From CAYJFX01 sp964370315 (GTDB lineage Bacteria; Spirochaetota; Spirochaetia; Treponematales; Treponemataceae), in NCBI GenBank assembly GCA_964370315.1, contig CAYJIS010000003.1:1-64000 (forward strand): DNA of 64,000 nt, given 5' to 3'. Of the stretch, positions 15,630-24,268 are shown piece after piece (within the stretch, counting starts at the first letter, position 1; every line of letters begins with the position of its first letter). The notes beneath the pieces were generated by a model. The model searched no databases. It had not been told where the DNA came from and worked only from the letters and a program-made list of their open reading frames with translations. A program made the translations under genes and the position numbers.

Positions 15630-18404
15630 ATGGGTGATTATTTTGATTTAGAAAATGAAGAGTTATTAAAAGACTTTTTTAGTGAAGCAGAGCAGCAAGT
15701 AGAGACCCTCGAAAGCAATATTCTCGTCCTTGAAAATGATCCTACTAATAGTGCTGCGGTTGATGAAGTTTTTCGTGCAGCCCACACATTAAAAGGTGGT
15801 TCTGCTACCGTAAAAATGAATGAGTTATCTGGATTTACTCACGCTGTAGAAGACGTTTTAGATGAAGTACGCTCAGGTGCTATTAGTATTGATGAAGACA
15901 TAATAGATGTTCTGTTATCTTCAATTGATATAATAAAATTAATGCTCGAAGAGCGTGCTAACGGTGGAGTATACGAGGAAGATGTAGCTCCCATAAAAGA
16001 CCGTCTTCATTCTTTTGTACCATCAAAGGATGGAAAAAAATCAAACGCTTCAGAAAAAAAAGCGAGTCAACCAGTTGCAAAAGTAAGCGAGCCAGTTGCT
16101 GTTCAAAGTGCTGGACCAATAAGTCTTGCACACCCTATTACACATCTGTCTGAATATGATGTTTTGGAATTAAATCAATTATGTAGTACAAAAGAAAAAC
16201 TTTGGGGTGTTACCGTTGTTTTTGATGAAGCAAACCCAATGAACACAGTTGGTGGGGTGCAAGTTTTTACTGCATTACAAAAAAGCACAAAAGTATTAAA
16301 AACTATACCTGATTTTGATCATTTATATGAAGATACATTTCATGAAAAAGTTGTATATTATGTTGGTTCAACATTAGATGCAGACGGCTTAGAAGATCTT
16401 GCTTTTTTAGATGATGTAGTCTTAGCCGTTGACGCACAATTTGTAGATGAAGATGCAAGAAAAACTGCAGCAGAATCAAAAGAACACATTGCGCCTACTG
16501 ATGCAATACAAACTGAAGCAAATCAAGATGCACCAGTTGCCTTTGCACATCCTCAAACACTATTAACACAAGCGGAAATTCATGAAATGTCTGCTATGTG
16601 CGAAAGCGGGCAAAAACTGTGGGGTGTTACGGTATTATTTGACGAATCAAATCCAATGAATTCAGTTGGTGCTATTCAATGTTATGTAGCACTTAAAAAT
16701 ACGGGATCACTTATTAAGTCAATTCCTGATTTTGATGAATTATATGCTGAAACGTTTCATGAAAAAGTTGTATATTTTGTTTCAAGTTCACAGGATGCTG
16801 ATGGACTAGAAACGGTAGCTTTTTTAGACGAGGTAGTCTTAGCAGTGGATGCTCAGCTCATTGATACTCACGAAGATTCTAAAACAGAAAATAAACAAGA
16901 TGTAGTTGCACCGAGCTCCTCTGATATTGTTCAGGAAAATGATTCAGAACAAATATTAGAAAAGGCTCCAACACAAGAGCAAAAGAGCAAAAAAACTAAC
17001 ACAACTCCTTCTGTATCAAATACTGGCAGTATTTTACGGGTAGATTCAAAGCGAATAGATTATCTTTTAAATTTGGTAAGTGAAACAGTTATAACAAAAG
17101 CTGCTTTTAATCAAACACTAGCGATATCAAATACATTGCAAAGCGACATACAAAATCTTAATAGTACGTATAAAGATAGTTTAAAAAAACTTATAGATCA
17201 AATTCCTATATATGCAGAAAGAATAAGACAAGGGCAGAGCCAAAAAGAAATTAAAGCTACTATTAATAGCGACTTTGCAAATATGTTTAACTTATTTGAT
17301 GATATGGAGTCAAACACAAAGGCCTTTGATGGCAAGTTTAGATCATACACACAAAATCTTGGACGCATTGCAGGTGAGCTTCAAGAAGGCGTAATGAAAA
17401 TAAGAATGGTTCCTATTGGCCAAATCTTTTCTCGTTTCCCAAGAGTATTGCGTGATTTATCAAGAGACTTACATAAGAAAATTAATTTGGTTATTGAAGG
17501 TGAAGAAACTGAGCTCGATAAATCAGTTGTTGAGGATTTATTAGATCCAATTATGCACTGTGTTAGAAATTCAGTCGATCATGGTATTGAGCTTCCTGCA
17601 GATAGAATTGCATCTGGAAAAGATGAAGAAGGAACGGTTTTACTTAAAGCTAGTAACGAAGGTAATATGATCGTTATCGAAATAAAAGACGATGGAAAAG
17701 GAATAGATGTTGAAAGTGTTAGGCAAAAAGCTATAGAGCGAGGCTTAATTCATTCAAGTAAGGTAATTTCTGATGAAGAAGCCTTTCAATTTATCTTTGA
17801 CCCAGGATTTTCTACAGCTAAAGCAATTACGAGTGTATCAGGTCGAGGTGTTGGTTTAGATGTTGTTAAAACTCAAATTGAAAAACTAAAAGGCTCTGTA
17901 GTGATACATTCAGAAAAAGGTGTCGGTTCGACTTTTACTATTAAAATCCCATTAACACTAGCAATTATACAAGGTCTTTTGGTTAAGGTTGGTAGCGAAG
18001 TTTACTCATTACCAATTGTATCAGTTATAGAAAGTCAACGAATAGAAGTAAGTGAACTTCGAACGATTGATAATTACGAAGTTATGACTGTAAGAGATGA
18101 AGTAATTTCAGTTCTACGATTGAATCGATTATTTAATATAAAGACAGAAACTAATAACAAACATGCTTTTATTGTTATTGTAGGTACTGCCGATAAAAAA
18201 CTGGGTATTATGGTTGATGCACTGATTGGTGAAGAAGATGTTGTAATTAAACCTCTTACCAATCAATTTGTCTCATCTCCAGGTATTGCAGGAGCATCAA
18301 TTCTTGGTGACGGTTCTGTATCACTTATTATTGATGTTGGTCAGCTTTTAGCATTAGGCATAAAGCTTGAATTGTCAGCTCGTGAAGAGAAGAGTCTTAC
18401 ATAA
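15630..18404 (+). CDS. cheA: Chemotaxis histidine kinase CheA with duplicated P2-like domain
   Basis: A 924-residue kinase from the ATG at 15630 (a TTG at 15594 would lie inside the promoter). P1 carries the phosphorylated His (H52 in AAHTLKGGSA). Two similar P2-like modules follow (about residues 167-274 and 305-412), each with LWGVTV, IPDF, TFHEKVVY and FLD-VVLAVDAQ. Then come a long P3 dimerisation region (about 465-600), the ATPase domain (N-box HCVRNSVDHG, G-box GRGVGLDVVK) and a C-terminal CheW-like P5. It phosphorylates CheY in response to receptor arrays. The first gene of cheA-cheW-cheX-cheY. The P2 duplication is unusual. Confidence 0.95.
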   Translation: MGDYFDLENEELLKDFFSEAEQQVETLESNILVLENDPTNSAAVDEVFRAAHTLKGGSATVKMNELSGFTHAVEDVLDEVRSGAISIDEDIIDVLLSSIDIIKLMLEERANGGVYEEDVAPIKDRLHSFVPSKDGKKSNASEKKASQPVAKVSEPVAVQSAGPISLAHPITHLSEYDVLELNQLCSTKEKLWGVTVVFDEANPMNTVGGVQVFTALQKSTKVLKTIPDFDHLYEDTFHEKVVYYVGSTLDADGLEDLAFLDDVVLAVDAQFVDEDARKTAAESKEHIAPTDAIQTEANQDAPVAFAHPQTLLTQAEIHEMSAMCESGQKLWGVTVLFDESNPMNSVGAIQCYVALKNTGSLIKSIPDFDELYAETFHEKVVYFVSSSQDADGLETVAFLDEVVLAVDAQLIDTHEDSKTENKQDVVAPSSSDIVQENDSEQILEKAPTQEQKSKKTNTTPSVSNTGSILRVDSKRIDYLLNLVSETVITKAAFNQTLAISNTLQSDIQNLNSTYKDSLKKLIDQIPIYAERIRQGQSQKEIKATINSDFANMFNLFDDMESNTKAFDGKFRSYTQNLGRIAGELQEGVMKIRMVPIGQIFSRFPRVLRDLSRDLHKKINLVIEGEETELDKSVVEDLLDPIMHCVRNSVDHGIELPADRIASGKDEEGTVLLKASNEGNMIVIEIKDDGKGIDVESVRQKAIERGLIHSSKVISDEEAFQFIFDPGFSTAKAITSVSGRGVGLDVVKTQIEKLKGSVVIHSEKGVGSTFTIKIPLTLAIIQGLLVKVGSEVYSLPIVSVIESQRIEVSELRTIDNYEVMTVRDEVISVLRLNRLFNIKTETNNKHAFIVIVGTADKKLGIMVDALIGEEDVVIKPLTNQFVSSPGIAGASILGDGSVSLIIDVGQLLALGIKLELSAREEKSLT

Positions 18405-18416
18405 AAAGGAGCATCT

Positions 18417-19934
18417 GTGGATCAAACATTGCAAACTAACATTACTATGCAGACAGCTCTAAATTTAGAGCTAGAAGAGAAAAAAGAGCAACACGCAAAT
18501 ATTGATTATAAAATGGTTGCTTTTTCACTTGGAGGCAAGGACTATGCTATTGATATTCTAAAAGTGAAAGAAATAGCAAAGGCAGAACGTTTCACCTATG
18601 TACCAAATACACTTGCATTCGTCGTAGGTGTATACAATCTTAGAGGTGAAATAATTCCTATTATCGATTTGCGCTTGTTTTTCAATATCGAAAAAGAAGA
18701 GAATGAAAATAACGATGGAAACGAAAAAGATGATGTTGATTTACAAAATATGATTATTGTAAATATTGGTGAACAAAAATATGGTGTAATCGTTGATGCA
18801 ATTGAGCGAGTTGCAGGAATTCAAAGTAGCACAATACAGGCCCCACATCCATTATTTGGTGATATTAATATTAAATATATTTATGGTATCGTAGAATATG
18901 AAACGAGAATGTACATTCTACTTGACATAGATAGAATATTTGGTGTTGAAGCTGCAGATACATATGAAAAACCAGAAATAAATATTAGTACTAACGTTGT
19001 GCAAGAAAAGGTTTCTAATGATAAAAAAGAACCTCCTAGACCTCGCATAGACGAAATTTTTTCAAACAGACCAAAAGTCGAAACGATACAAGCTACTCAA
19101 GAACTTCCTGTAGAAGCCCTTGCACAGGAAGTTTCTATTCAGGAAGAAAAAGTAACCACACAAGAAGTAGAACAAAAAATTGTAGAAGAAAACCATGAGA
19201 TTGTAGATTTTAAATTTGTAAGTGAAACATTAAAAAAACATGCTAATTTCCATGTTTCATTTATTAACAAAGATTGGATTCAAAAACGTTACGATAGATG
19301 GATGAGCGATAAAGAAACTGGAAGTGTTCCTTTAAATGATGCTTCAGATGTTCAAAAGTTTTTAAAACCATTTTTTTCTACAAACAGCGCACAGTTTTGG
19401 ACAAAAGAATATGCACAGACAATTTACAAGATGCTTCCAGAAAACACAGCTAAGAATATTCATGTTTGGAATCCTGGCTGTGGTGCAGGGTTTGAGGCAT
19501 TTTCACTTGCCTGTTTATTAAGTAAGAAATATCCTGAAGCAAGAATTAAAATACATGCACATGATACTGATTTAATACTTATATCAAGTGCGCCGTTATT
19601 AAAAGTTGGCGATGAAATACTTGATACATGGTACAAGCCATTTTTAACTAAATCTGTTTCAGGAGAAAATGTCTTTGTTCCTAGAATACGAGATTCAATA
19701 CTTTTTGAATATCATGATTGTACGAATATGAACACTGTTCCTATGCTTGATATTATTTTTTCCAGAGACTTTTTGTCTTTTGTACCTGAAAATAAGATTG
19801 ACGTAATATGTACAGATTTTTATGATAAACTCAAAGAAACTGGTTTTGTTATATTAGGTGACAATGAACACTTTAATGATGGAAAATGGAATAAAAAAAT
19901 GTATGGAGAAATAGTAACCAATACAAAACAATAA
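18417..19934 (+). CDS. cheW: CheW fused to a degenerate CheR-like domain
   Basis: A 505-residue fusion. Residues about 30-185 form a CheW adaptor domain (FSLGGKDYAIDILKVKEI, GVYNLRGEIIPIIDLR). A Pro/Glu/Gln-rich linker follows, and residues about 270-505 resemble the CheR methyltransferase. CheR motif I appears as NPGCGAGFEAFSLACLL and the acidic SAM site as HDTD. The usual T-x-x-FFR signature is replaced by FSTNSAQFWTK, so methyl transfer is doubtful. CheW couples receptors to CheA. GTG start with AAAGGA upstream, 12 nt after cheA. A separate active CheR is expected elsewhere in the genome. Confidence 0.85.
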   Translation: MDQTLQTNITMQTALNLELEEKKEQHANIDYKMVAFSLGGKDYAIDILKVKEIAKAERFTYVPNTLAFVVGVYNLRGEIIPIIDLRLFFNIEKEENENNDGNEKDDVDLQNMIIVNIGEQKYGVIVDAIERVAGIQSSTIQAPHPLFGDINIKYIYGIVEYETRMYILLDIDRIFGVEAADTYEKPEINISTNVVQEKVSNDKKEPPRPRIDEIFSNRPKVETIQATQELPVEALAQEVSIQEEKVTTQEVEQKIVEENHEIVDFKFVSETLKKHANFHVSFINKDWIQKRYDRWMSDKETGSVPLNDASDVQKFLKPFFSTNSAQFWTKEYAQTIYKMLPENTAKNIHVWNPGCGAGFEAFSLACLLSKKYPEARIKIHAHDTDLILISSAPLLKVGDEILDTWYKPFLTKSVSGENVFVPRIRDSILFEYHDCTNMNTVPMLDIIFSRDFLSFVPENKIDVICTDFYDKLKETGFVILGDNEHFNDGKWNKKMYGEIVTNTKQ

Positions 19935-19956
19935 ACATTTATCTTAGGAGGTAAAT

Positions 19957-20421
19957 TTGAGAGTAGAGTACATAAACCCATTTGTTGAAACTGCGTATAG
20001 CATTTTAGCAGAGGTATTGGGAGGCGAAGTAAAGCGTGAGTCACTTTATTTAAAATCAACATCTATGCCTGTAATGGGTGTTGCAGCTCTAGTTGGTTTA
20101 GCTGGTGACGTAGAAGGACGAGTTTTATTTGATATGACAATGGAAACAGCATTAAAAGTTGCATCTCAAATGAATATGGAAGAAATACCTGTTTTTGATG
20201 AATTGGCAAAAGCTACAATCACAGAACTTTCTAATTTAATTACGGCGCAAGCAGTAACGAAGCTTCATGATTTAGGCTTTAAGTTTGACTTAACACCACC
20301 AACTATTTTTACAGGTGAAAAGATGGAAATTTCTGATCATCAAGTTGAAGCTTTGATTGTACCAATGGTAACAGAGCAAGGTAGAATTGAAGTAAATGTT
20401 GCAATAAGAGAAAAATCTTAA
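19957..20421 (+). CDS. cheX: CheY-P phosphatase CheX
   Basis: A 154-residue protein beginning MRVEYINPFVETAYSIL, typical of CheX, with the phosphatase helix containing E-x-x-N in ITELSNLITAQA. CheX dephosphorylates CheY-P and replaces CheZ in spirochaetes. The start is a TTG at 19957, chosen because AGGAGG (19946-19951) is spaced 5 nt from it and no ATG fits. It lies between cheW and cheY in one operon. Confidence 0.9.
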   Translation: MRVEYINPFVETAYSILAEVLGGEVKRESLYLKSTSMPVMGVAALVGLAGDVEGRVLFDMTMETALKVASQMNMEEIPVFDELAKATITELSNLITAQAVTKLHDLGFKFDLTPPTIFTGEKMEISDHQVEALIVPMVTEQGRIEVNVAIREKS

Positions 20422-20440
20422 GTTAAGGAGACAATTATAT

Positions 20441-20875
20441 ATGAAAACAAAACAAGATTTTCCAACTATCAATGATAGATCTATGGAAGGGCTAAAAGAT
20501 GATGGTTCAAAATTTAAGGTTTTAGTTGTAGATGACTCCATGTTTGTGGCCAAGCAATTGGGACAAATTTTAACCAGTGAAGGGTATGAAGTAGTTTCTA
20601 CAGCTGGAGACGGTCAAGAAGGTGTTGAAAAATATAAGGACCTTTATCCAAATATTGATCTCGTTACAATGGATATTACAATGCCTAAAATGGACGGAGT
20701 TACTGCTTTAGAACAAATTATGGCTTTTGATAAATCTGCAAACGTAGTTATGGTTAGTGCATTAGGTAAAGAAGAACTCGTAAAAAAATGTCTTTTATTG
20801 GGTGCAAAAAACTATATTGTAAAGCCTTTAGATCGAAAAAAAGTTTTAGAACGAATTGTTTCAGTTTTAAAATAA
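20441..20875 (+). CDS. cheY: Chemotaxis response regulator CheY
   Basis: A 144-residue single-domain receiver with a 25-residue N-terminal extension. The acid pair is VVDDS, the phosphorylated Asp lies in TMDITMPKMDG, the switch Ser in VMVSALG and the Lys in NYIVKPLD. It carries the CheA signal to the flagellar switch. AAGGAG precedes the ATG. It is the last gene of the operon and is followed by a large inverted repeat. Confidence 0.95.
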   Translation: MKTKQDFPTINDRSMEGLKDDGSKFKVLVVDDSMFVAKQLGQILTSEGYEVVSTAGDGQEGVEKYKDLYPNIDLVTMDITMPKMDGVTALEQIMAFDKSANVVMVSALGKEELVKKCLLLGAKNYIVKPLDRKKVLERIVSVLK

Positions 20876-20885
20876 ATTCTTACAA

Positions 20886-20935
20886 TTATTATAAGATTTC
20901 AATAGCTGTTATTTAAGATTGAAATCTTATAATAA
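20886..20935 (+). terminator. Inverted repeat / terminator after cheY
   Basis: Perfect 18-bp arms (20886-20903 and 20918-20935) with a 14-nt loop. A T-run follows a few bases later on the plus strand (20938-20943). The repeat overlaps the last codons of the convergent gene at 20899-21525, so it probably ends both transcripts. Confidence 0.7.
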
Positions 20936-21525
20936 CCTTTTTTATCCTTAATAAGACATTCTTCTAGTTCTCTATTACTATTCAAGATTTGCTTTATTCT
21001 ATAAATGTATGAGTAGAGTGTTTTTTTGTGTGAAACTGAACTATAACCCCATAGAGACTCAGACATATGGTCTAAAGAAATAGACTCTTGTTCAGTATTT
21101 TTTAATAGCTTGTATACTTTTCTTTCAGATGGCCTGAATAATTCTTCATGTAAATTTTTATGACTTTTTATTTTTAATGAAACTCTTTCTAATAGTTTTA
21201 TTATATCACTATTGTTATTAAATGCGTTTTTATGTAACTCTGAAATATAACAGGGATAAAATGCTGTACCGTCATACTTATACAATGGACTTGCATTTAG
21301 ACATATTCCAATACAATTATAAATGACTTCAACCCAACGCTCAAAACTAATTTTTTTATCTACTATTTCAGCATCTAATAAAACAAAACGTGGGAAATTT
21401 TGCCTATATGCACGCTCTAATGCTGACAACTCTGAAACAAAAATTAATTCAAATCCCTCACCTTTTAACACACCGTTTAGTAGTTCATTTTTATTCTTTT
21501 TGTGTGTAAAATAAATACCATGCAT
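20899..21525 (-). CDS. Atypical response-regulator-like protein with winged-helix domain
   Basis: A 208-residue protein. The C-terminal part (about 125-205) resembles an OmpR/PhoB-type winged helix: RPSERKVYKLL, a recognition region around LYSYIYRIKQIL and the wing KDKKGYYKI. The N-terminal part (about 1-115) has receiver-like strands (FELIFVSE, RFVLLDAEI), but the acidic pair expected near residue 8 is absent (YFTHKK). It may therefore be a phosphorylation-independent regulator. GAGG precedes the ATG at 21525. It is convergent with cheY and has no histidine kinase partner nearby. The family call is moderate; targets are unknown. Confidence 0.6.
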   Translation of the reverse strand: MHGIYFTHKKNKNELLNGVLKGEGFELIFVSELSALERAYRQNFPRFVLLDAEIVDKKISFERWVEVIYNCIGICLNASPLYKYDGTAFYPCYISELHKNAFNNNSDIIKLLERVSLKIKSHKNLHEELFRPSERKVYKLLKNTEQESISLDHMSESLWGYSSVSHKKTLYSYIYRIKQILNSNRELEECLIKDKKGYYKISILNNSY

Positions 21526-21609
21526 GACCTCTTCCTCACAACTTTTCTTATGAATATTTTTTTTACGTCTTAATACTGGTTGAATTACTTAGTTTGAAGA
21601 TAAAACTAC

Positions 21610-21638
21610 TTGACCAAAGGCTTACAATATGATATTTT
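21610..21638 (+). promoter_or_regulatory. Promoter of the tRNA-Val gene
   Basis: TTGACC (21610-21615), a 17-nt spacer and TATTTT (21633-21638), about 20 nt before the tRNA. Confidence 0.5.
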
Positions 21639-21658
21639 TTTAAAATCGTATTATATAC

Positions 21659-21732
21659 GGGCAATTAGCTCAGATGGTTAGAGTACTACCTTGACATGGT
21701 AGGGGTCACTGGTTCGATTCCAGTATTGCCCA
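21659..21732 (+). tRNA. tRNA-Val (GAC)
   Basis: The cloverleaf can be folded by hand: acceptor arms GGGCAAT (21659-21665) and ATTGCCC (21725-21731) with discriminator A; D-arm with GCTC; anticodon stem CTACC/GGTAG with loop TTGACAT giving anticodon GAC; T-arm ACTGG-TTCGATT-CCAGT. The CCA end is not encoded. Single gene with no other tRNA beside it. Confidence 0.93.
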
Positions 21733-21858
21733 GAACACAAGTATACAACTAAACACTATGCTCAAACTGTGGTACTTCTAAATTTATTCTCGGCTACTTT
21801 ATTCAAAAATCACACAACAAATAAGGTCTCCTCAAAATATTTGCTATTATGAAAAGGC

Positions 21859-21886
21859 TTGCAATATTTTAATATTATGATATAAT
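21859..21886 (+). promoter_or_regulatory. Promoter of the alanine/glycine symporter gene
   Basis: TTGCAA (21859-21864), a 16-nt spacer and TATAAT (21881-21886) with an extended TGA before it. A GGGAGAA ribosome binding site follows before the ATG at 21912. Confidence 0.6.
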
Positions 21887-21911
21887 AAAATATAAAAAAA
21901 AGGGAGAATAT

Positions 21912-23276
21912 ATGGAAACAATTTCTAACATCAATTCGGTAATTAATAGCTTTGTATGGGGACCATACATGCTAGTATTACTAGTCGGAACCGGTGTCTT
22001 TATCACTTTTGCAACCGGTTTTTTTCAAATTAGTCGTATTAAACTTTGGTGCTCAAAAACTTTTGGAAGTTTAAGAAAGAAAAATACTGCTGGTAAGAAT
22101 ATTACACCTTTTCAAGCTGTGTCTGCGGCATTAGCAAGTACAGTAGGGACCGGTAATATTGCAGGGGTTGCAACTGCTATTGTTGCAGGTGGACCTGGTG
22201 CTGTATTCTGGATGTGGGTGTCAGCATTTTTTGGTATGATGACTAAGTATAGTGAAGTATTGCTCGCAGTTCATTTTAGAGAAAAAGATAAAAATGGAAT
22301 TCACTATGGTGGACCAATGTACTATATTGAAAAAGGTGTAAAAGCAAAATGGCTTGCTGTTGCATTTGCTTTTTTTGGTGCATTTGCAAGTTTTGGAATT
22401 GGAAACATGACTCAGTCAAATTCAATTGCTGGAGCTTTGCAAAGCTTTTCAATACCACCCATTGTTACTGGTATTGTATTTGCTGTTTTATCTGCGTTAG
22501 TTATCATTGGTGGTATAAAGAGAATTGCAACTGTAACAGAAAAATTAGTGCCATTTATGGCAGTATTGTATTTCTTTGGAGCAGTAGTACTACTCATTAT
22601 GAATGCATCTGCTATACCTGAAGCATTTTCAGTTATTTTTGCTAGCGCATTTAACATTAAGTCAGTTGGTGGCGGTGTTATGGGATATGGAATTGCACAA
22701 GCTATGAGATATGGTGTTGCTCGTGGTGTTTTTTCAAATGAAGCTGGTTTAGGTTCTGCTCCAATTGCACATGCTGCAAGTGAGTCTAAAAACCCGGCAG
22801 AACAAGGTTTATGGGGAATTTTTGAAGTATTCGTTGATACAATTATAATTTGTACTTTAACAGCACTTATTGTTTTAACATCAGGTTTATATCAATCAGG
22901 CGAATTAAGTGGTGCTGCCTTAACCGCAGGAGCATTCGAATTAGGATTTGGTAGTGCTGGAAATATTTTCTTATCTGTTTCACTTATTTGCTTTGCTTTT
23001 TCTACTATAATTGGTTGGTCTTATTATGGTGAAAGATGTTTAGGCTACTTAAGTAAAAACAATAAAATTGTTACCCAAGTATATAGACTATTGTTTATCA
23101 TTAGTATTGTAGTTGGTGCAACATTAGAACTTACTTTGGTATGGAATATTGCAGATACCTTAAATGGACTTATGGCAATACCAAACTTAGTTGCTCTATT
23201 AATTTTAAGTGGTACAATAATTGCTATAACTAAAAAGTACTTAAAAGATCCTTCTTCGGTAGAAATGAAAGATTAA
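21912..23276 (+). CDS. Alanine/glycine:cation symporter family transporter
   Basis: A 454-residue inner-membrane protein with about ten hydrophobic segments. It carries the AGCS family features: STVGTGNIAGVATA (about 79-92), GGPGAVFWMW, YGGPMYYIE, and GVFSNEAGLGSAPIAHA (about 273-289). Members take up alanine or glycine together with Na+ or H+. Length is normal. It has its own promoter, a GGGAGAA ribosome binding site, and a terminator directly after it, so it is a single-gene unit. The exact amino acid cannot be read from the sequence. Confidence 0.92.
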   Translation: METISNINSVINSFVWGPYMLVLLVGTGVFITFATGFFQISRIKLWCSKTFGSLRKKNTAGKNITPFQAVSAALASTVGTGNIAGVATAIVAGGPGAVFWMWVSAFFGMMTKYSEVLLAVHFREKDKNGIHYGGPMYYIEKGVKAKWLAVAFAFFGAFASFGIGNMTQSNSIAGALQSFSIPPIVTGIVFAVLSALVIIGGIKRIATVTEKLVPFMAVLYFFGAVVLLIMNASAIPEAFSVIFASAFNIKSVGGGVMGYGIAQAMRYGVARGVFSNEAGLGSAPIAHAASESKNPAEQGLWGIFEVFVDTIIICTLTALIVLTSGLYQSGELSGAALTAGAFELGFGSAGNIFLSVSLICFAFSTIIGWSYYGERCLGYLSKNNKIVTQVYRLLFIISIVVGATLELTLVWNIADTLNGLMAIPNLVALLILSGTIIAITKKYLKDPSSVEMKD

Positions 23277-23290
23277 TTACGTATTTACAT

Positions 23291-23324
23291 AAAAAAAAGG
23301 TTCACTGTCTAGTGAACCTTTTTT
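23291..23324 (+). terminator. Bidirectional terminator between the symporter gene and efp
   Basis: AAGGTTCACT-GTCT-AGTGAACCTT forms a perfect stem flanked by A8 and T6, so it works for both converging genes. Confidence 0.88.
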
Positions 23325-23325
23325 G

Positions 23326-23889
23326 TTATTTATTTACTCGCTCAACATATTCGTTGTATTCAGTATTTACCAAGATTTTTTCATCTTGTTTAATAAATAG
23401 GGGGACTCGAACGGTAAGCCCTGTTTCTGTGACTATTGGTTTAGTAGCGCCAGAAACGGTATCACCTTTGACATAGTTTTCACTTTCTGCAACGATAAAA
23501 ACCATTTTCTGTGGAATTTTTACATCAATTGGATTTTCTTCCCAAATTAAAATGGGATATTCTTCTCCTTCTTTGAGGTAGTATCCTAAGTTTTCATTTA
23601 AGTCTGCTGGTACATTAATAGTTTCAAAACTGGTTGTATCCATAAATACATGGCTTTCACCATCTGAGTATTGGTATTGTGCCGTTACGGTGTCAACTGT
23701 TGCATCTTCAACCATATCAGGTGTTTTAATCGTTTGTGTAAGAACTGTACCGTCCTTTAAATTTTTCATTTTTACTCTAGCAAAAGCTGAACCCTTTCCT
23801 GGGTTTACAAATTCTCTCTCTGTTACAAGGTAAGGTGAGTTTTTAATAAGTAACACTGTTCCCTTGGCGATATCTCCGCCTCTAATCAT
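23326..23889 (-). CDS. efp: Translation elongation factor P
   Basis: A 187-residue EF-P, normal length, beginning MIRGGDIAKGT. The tip loop reads VNPGKGSAF with Lys32 at the modifiable position. EF-P frees ribosomes stalled on polyproline. The ATG at 23889 is chosen because AGAGGG lies about 6 nt before it and the family starts there. The same frame stays open upstream to another ATG at 23952, but this lies inside the promoter -35 box. No Lys-modification gene (epmA/earP) is adjacent. Confidence 0.93.
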   Translation of the reverse strand: MIRGGDIAKGTVLLIKNSPYLVTEREFVNPGKGSAFARVKMKNLKDGTVLTQTIKTPDMVEDATVDTVTAQYQYSDGESHVFMDTTSFETINVPADLNENLGYYLKEGEEYPILIWEENPIDVKIPQKMVFIVAESENYVKGDTVSGATKPIVTETGLTVRVPLFIKQDEKILVNTEYNEYVERVNK

Positions 23890-23923
23890 GATAGCCCTCT
23901 TTGATATATAATTTTGTTTATGC

Positions 23924-23952
23924 ATTATATCGAATTTTTTAGATTGTTTCAA
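23924..23952 (-). promoter_or_regulatory. efp promoter
   Basis: On the minus strand TTGAAA (23947-23952), a 17-nt spacer and TATAAT (23924-23929). The expected start near 23917 leaves a leader of about 27 nt with a good ribosome binding site. Confidence 0.7.
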
Positions 23953-24221
23953 GACACTTCAAAAAAAACATATACGTGAATTGGCTCTTTACATATTTCT
24001 AGAATTTTTATTGAAACATAGTATAGAAATGTCATGTTCATTAACAAGATTGACGGATGCGAAAAATATACATACTTTTGGTTTGACTTATTTGTGGTAA
24101 ATATAGAAGGCTATTAATGACAATAAATAAAATCTGCATTATGACATTAATTCTTGCGAATGCTTCATGACCAGGCTTTGAGGTATGGCAAAATAGTACT
24201 ATAAGAATGAAAGTACGTACC
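23953..24221. other. Non-coding stretch between divergent efp and CDF gene
   Basis: The gap from the efp start to the next gene is 379 nt. Apart from the two promoters I see no open frame, tRNA or strong hairpin in it. The sequence is AT-rich and without repeats that I can recognise. Confidence 0.5.
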
Positions 24222-24250
24222 TTGACATCTGAGTTTTAGTACAGTAAAAT
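24222..24250 (+). promoter_or_regulatory. Promoter of the CDF-type transporter gene
   Basis: TTGACA (24222-24227), a 17-nt spacer and TAAAAT (24245-24250), 19 nt before the ATG. Only a weak ribosome binding site (CGGATG) follows. Confidence 0.6.
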
Positions 24251-24268
24251 TAACTAACGGATGTATTT

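Noticed and set aside
22349..22621. 90-codon Cys/Trp-rich frame
   Set aside because: It lies in another frame inside the symporter gene and reflects codon composition only.
23890..23952. N-terminal extension of EF-P up to an ATG at 23952
   Set aside because: The region holds the efp promoter, and the family starts at MIRGGDIAKG with a good ribosome binding site.
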